Shown here piece by piece: positions 32,320-39,154 of a DNA stretch of 39,154 nt. Origin of the DNA: DYGT01 sp964607795 (GTDB taxonomy: Bacteria; Patescibacteriota; Microgenomatia; UBA8517); NCBI GenBank assembly GCA_964607795.1, contig CAZSLA010000005.1:1-39154 (forward strand), written 5' to 3'. The notes under the pieces are model-generated. The model ran no database searches, was not told where the DNA came from, and saw only the letters and a program-made list of their open reading frames with translations. The stretch's first letter is position 1. Each line of letters starts with the position of its first letter. The position numbers and the translations under genes were made by a program.

Positions 32320-33600
32320 TTAAGCAGACATTAGCCAGTCAAGAAAATCTCCTAAGTTAAAGGAGATATTCAAACTGATTCCAGAAAACGGAAGTTTATC
32401 CATTATAGAATCAGGCATCATGTCTCCATACACGTTGGCATTTCCGGTATTTTTCACACCGACAGTAACAACAGAATCTCCAGTCCCAATGTATGGGTCG
32501 CCATTTGCGCCACCACCATTATAATCAGAACCATTGATACCTGTTACTGCATCTGCAGTAACTTTGTTGTTAAAGCCTCCAAACCAAAAAGGAAAACCTC
32601 CGGCGTTGTTGTTTTGTGTTAACCAATTTCCACCACCAAGAGTAGCCTTGATAGTATTATTTGAGTCAGCGCCATTTGCGCCAACTTTGGCACTAACACC
32701 CATTAAACATCCACAATCGATATTGGCATAATTGAAATTCGCCATTGTATCTACACCTACAGTAGTTGTGGCATTACCAGTCTCAATACTTACCATACCA
32801 GAAGTATTTCGATCGACCGAATTTCCGCCTGTAAAGGCGCTTGCACCAATATTATTCCAGACACTAGCAATATTGTCCTGGTCCACCAGAACCCCGCGAT
32901 CAACATTTAGGACAATGTCGTTGTCTGATTCTGCACCATTGCCGGCAATTAGGGCACTAAGGCCGGTGCTCGGGCCACTTCCACCGAGATAGGCTGAATT
33001 GGCATTAAGGGTATTAACTACACCAGCGGTACTGGCAGCGTTTCCTGTGGATACATAAACAGACCCACCGGTGTTTCTATCTGCGCGGTTACTGCCTGTA
33101 CCTGCGTTTGAAACAACGTTGTTTACTACCTTTCCAAAATTATTTTGGTTAACATAGGTGTCGGTTTCTTTTCTCTCTTTAGTACCAAGGTTGAGGACTA
33201 TATCATTATTGGTATTAGCACCATTATCTGTTATTTTTGCCTCAACTGCCTCACCGCAAGTTCCGCATCCGGAAACATCGACTTCGTTGGAATTGAGAGT
33301 ATTTTGAACACTTACTTCGCTTGTAGCATTACCTGTGCTAATACCAGTGTCACCACCAGTATTTCTGTCGGTATTGTTACCTCCTGTTTTGCTGCTAGCA
33401 ACTATATTGTTAACAACCACAGCGTTATTGTTTTGCTCGACGCCGGTTGTCTGCTCCATGTTTACCGTGATGTCATTGTCCGATCCGGCACCATTGGCGC
33501 CAGAAATTTCAAGCACCACTGATTGTGCCAAAACAGCTCCAGAAGTATTAACCAAAAGCGCGGCAGCTGCTACGAATGATGCGATTGTTCTTTTAATCAT
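32320..33600 (-). CDS. Asn/Gly-rich repeat surface protein A
   Basis: The 426-aa protein has a signal peptide (MIKRTIASFVAAAALLVNTS, cleaved near VLAQ) and four repeats of about 90 residues beginning near 35, 126, 220 and 308. Each has NGAxSDND-I-V-x-N, Q-N-N-x-A/G-x-V-x-N-N, TGxNxxDRNTGG, I/V-x-TGNA and V-N-T-x-N-x-N. The last copy is degenerate. Cys pairs (CGTC, CGC) separate repeats. Unlike proteins B and C it has no C-terminal anchor, so it may be released or assemble on the others. The ribosome site is ideal (AAGGAGGTGAT). It is first in the cluster, behind a long structured leader. Confidence 0.82.
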   Translation of the reverse strand: MIKRTIASFVAAAALLVNTSGAVLAQSVVLEISGANGAGSDNDITVNMEQTTGVEQNNNAVVVNNIVASSKTGGNNTDRNTGGDTGISTGNATSEVSVQNTLNSNEVDVSGCGTCGEAVEAKITDNGANTNNDIVLNLGTKERKETDTYVNQNNFGKVVNNVVSNAGTGSNRADRNTGGSVYVSTGNAASTAGVVNTLNANSAYLGGSGPSTGLSALIAGNGAESDNDIVLNVDRGVLVDQDNIASVWNNIGASAFTGGNSVDRNTSGMVSIETGNATTTVGVDTMANFNYANIDCGCLMGVSAKVGANGADSNNTIKATLGGGNWLTQNNNAGGFPFWFGGFNNKVTADAVTGINGSDYNGGGANGDPYIGTGDSVVTVGVKNTGNANVYGDMMPDSIMDKLPFSGISLNISFNLGDFLDWLMSA

Positions 33601-33628
33601 CTATATCACCTCCTTCCTTTTTGCTCTT

Positions 33629-33644
33629 CCCCGCTCAAGCGGGG
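33629..33644 (-). other. Perfect hairpin just upstream of the repeat gene A ribosome site
   Basis: CCCCGC-TTGA-GCGGGG lies about 15 nt upstream of the GGAGGTGAT ribosome site. No T-run follows, so it is not a terminator. With the larger hairpin at 33667-33723 it makes a two-hairpin leader. Confidence 0.65.
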
Positions 33645-33666
33645 TAAAAGACATTTCATTCCCTCC

Positions 33667-33723
33667 AAAAAAACGGAGGCTTCCAAGCTCAACTTCGTGT
33701 GTTAAGCTCAAAAGCCTCCGTTT
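33667..33723 (-). terminator. Terminator-like hairpin inside the leader of the repeat/sortase cluster
   Basis: On the minus strand AAACGGAGGCTT (33712-33723) pairs with AAGCCTCCGTTT (33671-33682). An inner stem of AGCTTAAC with GTTGAGCT extends the structure, and seven T follow. It lies downstream of the predicted promoter of gene A (33804-33831) and upstream of its start. It may therefore be an attenuator for gene A, or the terminator of the YezD-like operon, or both. Confidence 0.8.
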
Positions 33724-33803
33724 GCGGTCAGCTATTTACTTACTAATTTTTAAATTTTCTATCCTAATTGACAGATCTTATGGGGCAGAATATTTACATA
33801 TTC

Positions 33804-33831
33804 AGATTACAATTTCTACCTAGTTTGTCAA
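33804..33831 (-). promoter_or_regulatory. Promoter of the repeat/sortase cluster
   Basis: On the minus strand CTTGACAAACTA contains TTGACA (33826-33831), with TAATCT (33804-33809) after a 16-bp spacer. The leader would be about 195 nt. The same 12-base string lies upstream of the TasA-like operon at 19576. Confidence 0.5.
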
Positions 33832-33835
33832 GCCC

Positions 33836-34027
33836 CTATTTATCCTTTTTTCCATAAGTTATGCCATTTGTTTTTCTGATTTTACGCATGGTAATTTGTG
33901 TCACTTCACTGTTTTGGACGTAGATCTCCACACTGCCAAAAGGCTTGACACTATTGATAGATTCCACGATCTCTCCGATCAAGCTCGAAGCCACATTTTT
34001 GCCCTGATTATTTTTTACTACAAACAT
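33836..34027 (-). CDS. YezD-like (DUF2292) small protein
   Basis: The 63-aa protein has EIVESINSVKPFGSVEIYVQ followed by NSEVTQITMRKIRKT. This matches the DUF2292/YezD pattern (I-x-x-I, GSVEI-x-VQ, V-x-QI, basic end), known as short proteins of uncertain role. The start overlaps the stop of the upstream gene by one base (TAATG), so it is co-translated with the anchored protein before it. Confidence 0.75.
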   Translation of the reverse strand: MFVVKNNQGKNVASSLIGEIVESINSVKPFGSVEIYVQNSEVTQITMRKIRKTNGITYGKKDK

Positions 34028-34587
34028 TATTTCCTTAAATCAAGCTCAATTATTTCCTTTTCGCCGTTGATTTCACCGATTTGCAAGGCCAAGGTTTTAT
34101 CGTTATCATCAATGGCAAAACCCAGACGAGTGTATTTGGTGGAAATTGCCTGGATTTCTACCGGGTCGTTGTGGATGTCCGGAGCCAGTTTTTCATTCTG
34201 GTTGCCGTCAATGATCAGGCGCAGGTAATCGCGGGTGTTCATTTCGATGGTTTGCTCAAATTCGTTGGAGATCTTTAAAGTCACAATCAAAAAAATCCTC
34301 CCTGGGACCGCCGTGGCCTTTTGGCCCTGGACGACGATTTCCTCCCTAAGCTCCACATCATCAAGAAAATATTTAATTTCACTGATGTCTTCCGTGCCGC
34401 TTCTTAAGGGAAAAATAAATTCACGGTCCAGGGATTGGACCTCCTTAGCTTCAACGATGTTTTCCGCACTTGTAGTGGTTTCTGGCGAGTCCTTATCAGG
34501 AGACAAAAAGCGCGCTACTACAATCACACCAATTATAAAAATGAAGATAAGTACTAAGCGTTTTGGTAATCTTGAAATAAATCTCAT
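34027..34587 (-). CDS. Membrane-anchored beta-sandwich protein
   Basis: The 186-aa protein has a basic N-terminus, one membrane helix (about residues 10-28) and a beta-rich outer domain: FLDDVELREEIVVQGQKATA, GRIFLIVTLKISNEFEQTIE, NTRDYLRLIIDG. This resembles DUF4352-type immunoglobulin-like domains, which are found on surface lipoproteins and anchored proteins. That likeness is my inference from the pattern. It has a good promoter upstream and is followed by the YezD-like gene. Confidence 0.68.
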   Translation of the reverse strand: MRFISRLPKRLVLIFIFIIGVIVVARFLSPDKDSPETTTSAENIVEAKEVQSLDREFIFPLRSGTEDISEIKYFLDDVELREEIVVQGQKATAVPGRIFLIVTLKISNEFEQTIEMNTRDYLRLIIDGNQNEKLAPDIHNDPVEIQAISTKYTRLGFAIDDNDKTLALQIGEINGEKEIIELDLRK

Positions 34588-34636
34588 AGCTTTTCTATTA
34601 CACCGCCAATAAGCAGACTCTTAAATTGCATGAAGC

Positions 34637-34666
34637 ATCTTACATTTAAAAAAGCGAATTTGTCAA
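34637..34666 (-). promoter_or_regulatory. Promoter of the anchored protein/YezD operon
   Basis: On the minus strand TTGACA (34661-34666) and TAAGAT (34637-34642) are 18 bp apart. The predicted leader before the ATG at 34587 is about 45 nt. Confidence 0.65.
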
Positions 34667-34669
34667 GAG

Positions 34670-34975
34670 CTATTCGTATACCGGGAGCACCGGGCCATCT
34701 TTATTGATGTTTCTGCCATTTACTTTTATGTCCAAAGCCCAGCCTAAGGTATTTGCAACCGCAAGTCCCACCCGTAGACCAGTAAAAGAGCCAGGACCGC
34801 GGTAAACATTTACGGCCTTTATGTCCGCCAGCGTTAAACCCTTTTTTTCTAAACTATCAACAATCAATTTTAGAACCAGCTGGCTTTTGTCCAAAAGCGC
34901 ATCAGAGACGATTTCCTGGTCGTTAAGTTTGATGGTGACTTGGTCGGACTCTGAACTATCGATATATACAATCAT
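34670..34975 (-). CDS. tsaB: Short TsaB-like protein (tRNA t6A pathway)
   Basis: The 101-aa protein has IVYIDSSESDQVTIKL at the start and VYRGPGSFTGLRVGLAVANT followed by LGWAL. This is the signature of TsaB, which with TsaD and TsaE makes the t6A37 modification of tRNAs. Typical TsaB is about 220-240 aa, and only the N-terminal ASKHA half is present here. It lies 2 bp after tsaE, which supports the assignment. The missing half may be normal for reduced genomes or the result of truncation; a clean stop and intact motif favour a genuine short form. Confidence 0.85.
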   Translation of the reverse strand: MIVYIDSSESDQVTIKLNDQEIVSDALLDKSQLVLKLIVDSLEKKGLTLADIKAVNVYRGPGSFTGLRVGLAVANTLGWALDIKVNGRNINKDGPVLPVYE

Positions 34976-34977
34976 CT

Positions 34978-35397
34978 TTATATAATTATCCTCCTTGTAT
35001 TCTCATCCAGATACTCAAAAGTGACAAACTGAGTATTGGAGGGTAAAAAGTCCTTTGCTTTGTCTGCCCATTCAATTAAAACAATGTTTTCCGGCCTGCC
35101 CCAGATGTTGGTAATGCCCAGATTATCAAGCTCACTTTTGATGTTATTGTCAAATCTGTAAAAGTCCAGGTGGTAAAGCATCTTGGTTTTATCGGCCGCG
35201 CGGTAGCTGCGCATAATAATAAATGTTGGAGAGGTAACCCGCTTCACGCCAAGTTCAAAAGCAAAACCCTGGACAAAAGTAGTTTTGCCGGCACCAAGAT
35301 CGCCGACCAAAGCAAACACTTCCCCGCCCTTTAGGCGACTTGCAATTTCTCTGCCCACTTTCTGAGTCTCAAGGGCATTGTTGGTAATAAATTCCAT
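34978..35397 (-). CDS. tsaE: TsaE, tRNA t6A pathway ATPase
   Basis: The 139-aa protein has Walker A GDLGAGKTTF (residues 32-41), TSPTFIIMRSY and YHLDFYRF, all typical of TsaE (YjeE). TsaE is the ATPase that drives turnover of the TsaB-TsaD complex. The length is normal. Its start lies inside the VanZ-like gene (67-bp overlap), and tsaB follows after 2 bp. Confidence 0.94.
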   Translation of the reverse strand: MEFITNNALETQKVGREIASRLKGGEVFALVGDLGAGKTTFVQGFAFELGVKRVTSPTFIIMRSYRAADKTKMLYHLDFYRFDNNIKSELDNLGITNIWGRPENIVLIEWADKAKDFLPSNTQFVTFEYLDENTRRIII

Positions 35398-35756
35398 ACT
35401 ATATATATGATGCTAATAGCCCCTATTGTATCAAAACCCACGTCGCGAAGCTTGGACGTGCGCCCCGGGACAAATGATTGATGGTATTCATCGCTTAGCC
35501 CGTAAAGCATAGATAAAATAATTGCCATGGATCCGGCTTTATTTTTGGGAATGCCCGAATTAATCAACGCGCGGTACAAGAAAAGGGACAAAATGGCATA
35601 CTCCACCACATGCGCCGTTTTTTTGATAATAAAGTCCCACCAGATTATTTCCGTGGCCATACCCGTGGGAAAGCTGGAAAAAGCAAAAATGACGCCCAGC
35701 CAAAAAATAACGGGCAGCCAAAAGCAGATAAAAAAGCGAATATCTTTTTTTTGCAT
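35331..35756 (-). CDS. VanZ-like membrane protein
   Basis: The 141-aa protein has four hydrophobic segments and the VanZ motifs FSSFP, KKTAHVVEYAILSLFLY, GLSDEYHQSFVPGRTSKLRD and VGFDTIGA. VanZ-family proteins are small membrane proteins of uncertain role, some linked to glycopeptide tolerance. A TGC-TATAAT extended -10 lies 7 nt before the ATG. The 67-bp overlap with tsaE is unusually long; it could reflect a later tsaE start, but the tsaE N-terminus looks complete with this one. Confidence 0.88.
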   Translation of the reverse strand: MQKKDIRFFICFWLPVIFWLGVIFAFSSFPTGMATEIIWWDFIIKKTAHVVEYAILSLFLYRALINSGIPKNKAGSMAIILSMLYGLSDEYHQSFVPGRTSKLRDVGFDTIGAISIIYIVWNLLPTMPLRLRKWAEKLQVA

Positions 35757-35763
35757 ATTTTTT

Positions 35764-35769
35764 ATTATA
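35764..35769 (-). promoter_or_regulatory. Extended -10 promoter, probable leaderless (VanZ-tsaE-tsaB operon)
   Basis: TGC-TATAAT on the minus strand is followed by 7 nt and ATG at 35756. No Shine-Dalgarno is present. Confidence 0.6.
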
Positions 35770-35780
35770 GCAAGTGGAAG

Positions 35781-36620
35781 TCACAACTTGTCTGCTCTTG
35801 TGGCTTTATAACGCTTCAGGATCGGATAGCCCGCTGCAGACAAAAAGCCGATACCACCAAAAACCAAGGCACCGGCTATAATCGGCATTCTGATACCTGC
35901 GTCAGCGGCCACCTGGGGTGTGGGGGAAATAACAGGGTCAATGAACTCTTTATTAAGTCCCATGACCTCGGGATTTTTTGTGGCACGCATTGTCGGATTG
36001 GGCGAAGGCTTGGGGGTTGGGGTGCGTGTAGGCCTGGAGGTTGGGGTGTTGGTCGGAATTGGTGTTTCTATGGGCACGGGCGTAGGAGTATAGGTAGGCC
36101 CAGAAGTAGGCGTTTGCGTGGACGCGGGCGTGGCGACAGCCAGATTGATAGTCAAGGCATTGGTATATTCACCGGCTTTATTATCAGATTCACCGGTATA
36201 TCGGGCAAATTTTACTTCATACTCACCTGGGCCTTCGTATTTAGGGTCATCATGGTTAAACTTCATCCTTCCCACTACATGGCAGGCCGCCTCCACAATC
36301 TCACATGCTAAATAGTTATTTACAATGAATGCCTTTTCTGGCTTTGGTTGGTAGGCAATCCAATCACCCTTAGTATTCTCAGTAAAACCAAAATATTTGC
36401 TTGCCTCTTTTTTGCTCAAAAAACCCTGCAAGTAGCACTTGCCGCTGGGGCAATTGATGACACTCACTTCGTTCATGGCGATATCAACTGCAATAATATT
36501 GTCACTGGAGACAGTAGCGTTGGAAATTACAAATTCCATAGCTAAAACACTTGGGGAAAAATAACTACCGACTATGACCACAACCGCAAAATTTAAGCCT
36601 GCCTTCAAACATCGGTACAT
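35781..36620 (-). CDS. Surface protein with Thr/Pro stalk and C-terminal anchor
   Basis: The start is set at ATG 36620 (MYRCLKAGLNF). A longer reading would overlap the upstream gene by 113 bp and lacks a signal sequence. The 279-aa product has a signal peptide cleaved near SVLA-ME and an outer domain (residues 28-165) with FVISNATVSSDNIIAVDI, four Cys (NCPSGKC, ACEIVEAAC) and GEYEVKFARYTGESDN. A Thr/Pro stalk (about 170-220) and a C-terminal membrane helix with a basic tail (ILKRYKATRADKL) follow. The domain and stalk layout are typical of cell-surface proteins. Function unknown. It follows the M23 protein gene by 13 bp. Confidence 0.72.
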   Translation of the reverse strand: MYRCLKAGLNFAVVVIVGSYFSPSVLAMEFVISNATVSSDNIIAVDIAMNEVSVINCPSGKCYLQGFLSKKEASKYFGFTENTKGDWIAYQPKPEKAFIVNNYLACEIVEAACHVVGRMKFNHDDPKYEGPGEYEVKFARYTGESDNKAGEYTNALTINLAVATPASTQTPTSGPTYTPTPVPIETPIPTNTPTSRPTRTPTPKPSPNPTMRATKNPEVMGLNKEFIDPVISPTPQVAADAGIRMPIIAGALVFGGIGFLSAAGYPILKRYKATRADKL

Positions 36621-36633
36621 GTATGTAATGCAA

Positions 36634-37791
36634 TTAAAAATTAATATGCAAATAAAAAGTGTCCAGGCCGCCTTCGTCGTGGTGGACACGCACATAGCGC
36701 AAGCGGCAGCCGTCTGAGCCGGTGTAGCTGCCCTGAAACAGGACACCCGCCTGCACCGCCCTCACGCTTGAATCACCGCTATTGACATCAATGCCATTGT
36801 GAAACTGGTAAATCCTGCCAACCCAGGAGTTTTGTACTGCCCAAGTATAACCAAAGCCTTGGGAAAATTTAATTGGCGCAGAAATCGGCCAATCCCAGGA
36901 ACCGTGTGGGTCAAAGGCATCGCCGTCGCCACTTCCGCAGCTACTGCCGGAGCAATTCTCATAATCAATGGGTTTAAGGTAAGTAAACGGGTTCAAAGCC
37001 GCCGCATTTTGGCTGACGATGAAGTGCAAATGCGTGCCGTTTGAATTACACGACGGGCCTTGGATAATGCTTGCGATGCGCTCGCCTTTGCTCACTTTGC
37101 GAACTTCGGTCTCATCACCTTTGCCGGCGATAATAGCCTGAATGGCTTCAAATTCGGCTTTTGCCTGGGCCAGCAAATCCTGGTATTTTGCTTCGTCGTT
37201 TTTGGTTTCTGCCAAAAGGTGGTTTTTGGCAGCCTTTTGTCCATCAAGCTCTTCTTTTTGTACGCCCAATACAGCCTCCAGCTCCACCAATTCATCTTTT
37301 TGCTCCACATAGCTTGTACGCGCTTTTTCCAGTTTTTCTAAAAGTTTGCGGTCTGATTCCTGGATACGCTTTAAATAATGATAGCGGGAAACGGCTTTGT
37401 TGATGTCCGGCGCGGAAAACAAAATCAAAGCAGAGTCACTCAATCTGGACATGCGGTAGGTCTCAACCGCCCTTTGAGAAAAGGCACTTTTCAGATCCTC
37501 CAAAGAAATCTGTAACTGGTCTATACGCCCGCCCAAAAGAATAATCTGCTCCTGGGTTTGGTCAATTTTTAGTTCGGTCAGGCGGATCTGCGCATCAAAC
37601 TGAGCAATCTGGTTAGCAAGCGTACCAGCCTTGGCCCGAAGCTCGGTAATTTTTTGCGTGTATTCGCTGATCTGGCTGCCCAGGCGATCGAGCTTTTCCT
37701 GCTGGTTTTCGGCTTTTACCGGAGCTTCTTTATAAAATAAAAGACCGGATACTACTAAGGCTATAAAAAAAATTAAGGACAGCTTTTTCAT
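36634..37791 (-). CDS. EnvC-like coiled-coil protein with a permuted M23 peptidase domain
   Basis: The 385-aa protein has a signal peptide (1-27), a long coiled coil (about 28-220) and M23 motifs in an unusual order. VSKGERIA and GTHLHFIVS (His254, His256) come first at 233-260, and HNGIDVNSGDSSVRAVQAGV (His331, Asp335) and LDTFYLHINF (His381) come last. In normal M23 enzymes the HxH block ends the domain. All zinc-ligand motifs are present, so this looks like a circular permutation. It lies directly downstream of ftsX, the usual place of the wall hydrolase or activator controlled by FtsEX. The coiled coil fits binding to the FtsX outer loop. Confidence 0.85.
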   Translation of the reverse strand: MKKLSLIFFIALVVSGLLFYKEAPVKAENQQEKLDRLGSQISEYTQKITELRAKAGTLANQIAQFDAQIRLTELKIDQTQEQIILLGGRIDQLQISLEDLKSAFSQRAVETYRMSRLSDSALILFSAPDINKAVSRYHYLKRIQESDRKLLEKLEKARTSYVEQKDELVELEAVLGVQKEELDGQKAAKNHLLAETKNDEAKYQDLLAQAKAEFEAIQAIIAGKGDETEVRKVSKGERIASIIQGPSCNSNGTHLHFIVSQNAAALNPFTYLKPIDYENCSGSSCGSGDGDAFDPHGSWDWPISAPIKFSQGFGYTWAVQNSWVGRIYQFHNGIDVNSGDSSVRAVQAGVLFQGSYTGSDGCRLRYVRVHHDEGGLDTFYLHINF

Positions 37792-37800
37792 AAGCTCCTC

Positions 37801-38715
37801 TTATTTTACCATGCGCAGGGAACGGGAAACCGCGGCCATGCTACCCATAAGGGCAATCACCATGCCTATCAAAAGTTCCCCGCCCAAGATGGCGCTAATA
37901 AGAAGGAAAAAGTCTGTGCTTTTTTCAGGCAAAACCGGTATCTCGCCGAAATAGCCCAAGATAGCAGGTGTGGCATACATTACCAAAACAGACGCCAAAA
38001 GCCAGCCGGCAATCACGCCCAAGACGGCATAAGTAATGGCCTCAAAAATGATAGGGATACGGATAAAGCCTGGAGTGGCGCCAATGAGGGCCAGGTTTTC
38101 AATCTCAGCTCTGCGCATGGAAATGCGCATGCCCATCACCACCAAAAGTACCAAAAACGAAGTTGCAGCAAGCACCAAAACCGCAATCAAACCAAAAACG
38201 CGGATATAATAAGTGATCGTCTTCAATCTCTCTATCACATCACGAAGCGATGAGGCACTACCCAAATTGGCGGTAAAGCTCACTGTATCTACCCCGCTAT
38301 AGCCCGAAATATCGTCGATTATTTCTTGGGTAAAATCAAGATCAACCACGGAAAACTCCACACTTGCAGACAAATCCGAAGGGCTCACAGACTCCCCCAG
38401 AAGCGGGTTGTCCGCATTGGCTTCTTTGTAAATGGCAAGGGCTTCTTCTTTGGAAACAAATACCACATCCTGCACCCGAGGGTCATTTTCCAGGGTATTA
38501 AAAATATCATCGCGCTCGCTGTCTGTGGCATCCTTGTGCAAAAACACAATCACCTGCGGCCTGGTGGAAAAATAATTCACAACCTGGTTTGAAGAATAGA
38601 CAAGCACGGCCAACAAGGTTGTGACAAAAAAAGTAAGAGTTAAAACGCTCATTGCCGCCATTGCCTGAAATGGCGAGCGGCGCACGGCTTGGAAACTAGT
38701 GGCGATATGGCTCAT
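37801..38715 (-). CDS. ftsX: FtsX, cell-division ABC permease
   Basis: The 304-aa protein has an N-terminal membrane segment, an outer loop (residues 50-150) with RPQVIVFLHKDATDSERDDI and VFVSKEEALAIYKE, and three further membrane segments with MRISMRRAEIENLALIGATP, the conserved cytoplasmic FtsX motif. It works with FtsE to activate cell-wall hydrolases at division. The start overlaps the ftsE stop by 4 bp (ATGA), and the coiled-coil M23 gene follows after 9 bp. Confidence 0.95.
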   Translation of the reverse strand: MSHIATSFQAVRRSPFQAMAAMSVLTLTFFVTTLLAVLVYSSNQVVNYFSTRPQVIVFLHKDATDSERDDIFNTLENDPRVQDVVFVSKEEALAIYKEANADNPLLGESVSPSDLSASVEFSVVDLDFTQEIIDDISGYSGVDTVSFTANLGSASSLRDVIERLKTITYYIRVFGLIAVLVLAATSFLVLLVVMGMRISMRRAEIENLALIGATPGFIRIPIIFEAITYAVLGVIAGWLLASVLVMYATPAILGYFGEIPVLPEKSTDFFLLISAILGGELLIGMVIALMGSMAAVSRSLRMVK

Positions 38716-39154
38716 GTTTGCGGCTCCTCCGGCTCTGGTTTTTCTTCTTTGGGTTCCAGTTCTTGGGGATCAGAATCATGGGTAAGCCTGCCTTCCTCGA
38801 TTACGATCTCCCGCTTTTTCATTAGTTTAACAAACTCATGCGAGTGGGTGGTGATAATTACGGTCTTGCCTTCCTTATTAATTTGATCCAAAAGCTCCAT
38901 AATGCCCTGGGCCGTTTTGGGGTCCAGGTTGCCCGTTGGCTCATCTGCAAAAACCAGTTTTGGATTCACCACCAAAGCCCGGGCAAGGGCCGCGCGCTGC
39001 AGCTCACCGCCCGAAAGCTGGGAGGGAAACAGGTGTGCCCGCTCGGACAAACCTACTAAACTTAAGACCTGCTCCACTCTGGGAGTGCGCTCCGCTTTTG
39101 GCGTTCCCTTAACCGCCAAAGCCACCAGCGCATTTTCAAAACTCGTTCGCTCAG
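38712..39154 (-). CDS. ftsE: FtsE, cell-division ATPase (5' end outside window)
   Basis: The frame is open to the window edge, with ERTSFENALVALAVKGTPK read at the border. It contains the ABC signature LSGGELQRAALARALV, Walker B LVFADEPTGNLD and the His switch IITTHSHEF. Walker A lies upstream, outside the window. The product ends with an acidic Pro/Glu tail (EPKEEKPEPEEPQT) that is longer than in typical FtsE. The overlap with ftsX confirms the assignment. Confidence 0.93.
   Translation of the reverse strand, partial: ERTSFENALVALAVKGTPKAERTPRVEQVLSLVGLSERAHLFPSQLSGGELQRAALARALVVNPKLVFADEPTGNLDPKTAQGIMELLDQINKEGKTVIITTHSHEFVKLMKKREIVIEEGRLTHDSDPQELEPKEEKPEPEEPQT

Noticed and set aside
36621..36746. 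Upstream start for the Thr/Pro-stalk surface protein
   Set aside because: It would overlap the M23 gene by 113 bp and add a Cys-rich segment translated from that gene's other frame. The ATG at 36620 gives a normal signal peptide.
1..39154. CRISPR array, rRNA, standard tRNA, plasmid or chromosome origin
   Set aside because: No regularly spaced repeats, no rRNA-like stretches, no cloverleaf with CCA context and no cluster of DnaA-box-like repeats were seen on either strand.

Overview
The window looks like a piece of a Candidate Phyla Radiation (Patescibacteria) genome, perhaps of the Microgenomates type. This is inferred from gene content, not from a marker gene. The signs are a type IV pilus locus with a fused PilM-PilN, a SipW/TasA-like surface operon, a sortase with repetitive surface proteins, a DUF2207 protein, a very short TsaB, many small membrane proteins of unknown function, and tight 1-4 bp gene overlaps. 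UGA and UAG both end normal genes, so the code appears standard.

Layout. 1-3170: three tandem minus-strand paralogues of an unknown exported protein, the first cut by the window edge and mosaic. 3275-6117: two small membrane proteins, a GC-rich island with a foldable element and an 83-aa gene, and two genes with broken frames, one of them an HExxH protein. 6183-7054: an AbiEii-type toxin-antitoxin pair. 7047-8213: an M3-like metallopeptidase and a 33-aa proline-rich microprotein. 8339-19494: the pilus locus. It has a pilin, a 78-aa membrane protein, PilO and PilM-PilN on minus; three pseudopilin/PilX-type genes on plus; an unknown gene behind a cobalamin riboswitch on minus; then a Gly-rich membrane protein, PilC and PilB on minus.

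19661-24270: plus-strand surface operon of two TasA/camelysin-like proteins (the second with an in-frame UAG), a SipW-type signal peptidase with a lamin-tail domain, and an RTX-repeat protein. 24487-25541: a two-gene cassette with a predicted PD-(D/E)xK nuclease. 26029-33600: minus-strand surface cluster of three proteins sharing an Asn/Gly-rich repeat I do not recognise, a sortase, a Thr/Pro-rich membrane protein and a DUF2207 protein. It has its own promoter and a structured leader with an internal terminator-like hairpin. 33836-35756: a YezD-like protein, an anchored protein, TsaB, TsaE and VanZ. 35781-39154: a stalked surface protein, a coiled-coil M23 protein whose motifs are in permuted order, FtsX and part of FtsE.

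As a whole the window encodes cell-surface construction: pili, SipW-processed proteins, sortase-linked repeat proteins, and the FtsEX/M23 wall-hydrolysis module. Three observations stand out: the cobalamin riboswitch in front of an unrecognised protein, the repeat-protein/sortase cluster with its structured leader, and the recurrence of leaderless promoters (a -10 box 5-9 nt before ATG) at seven genes.
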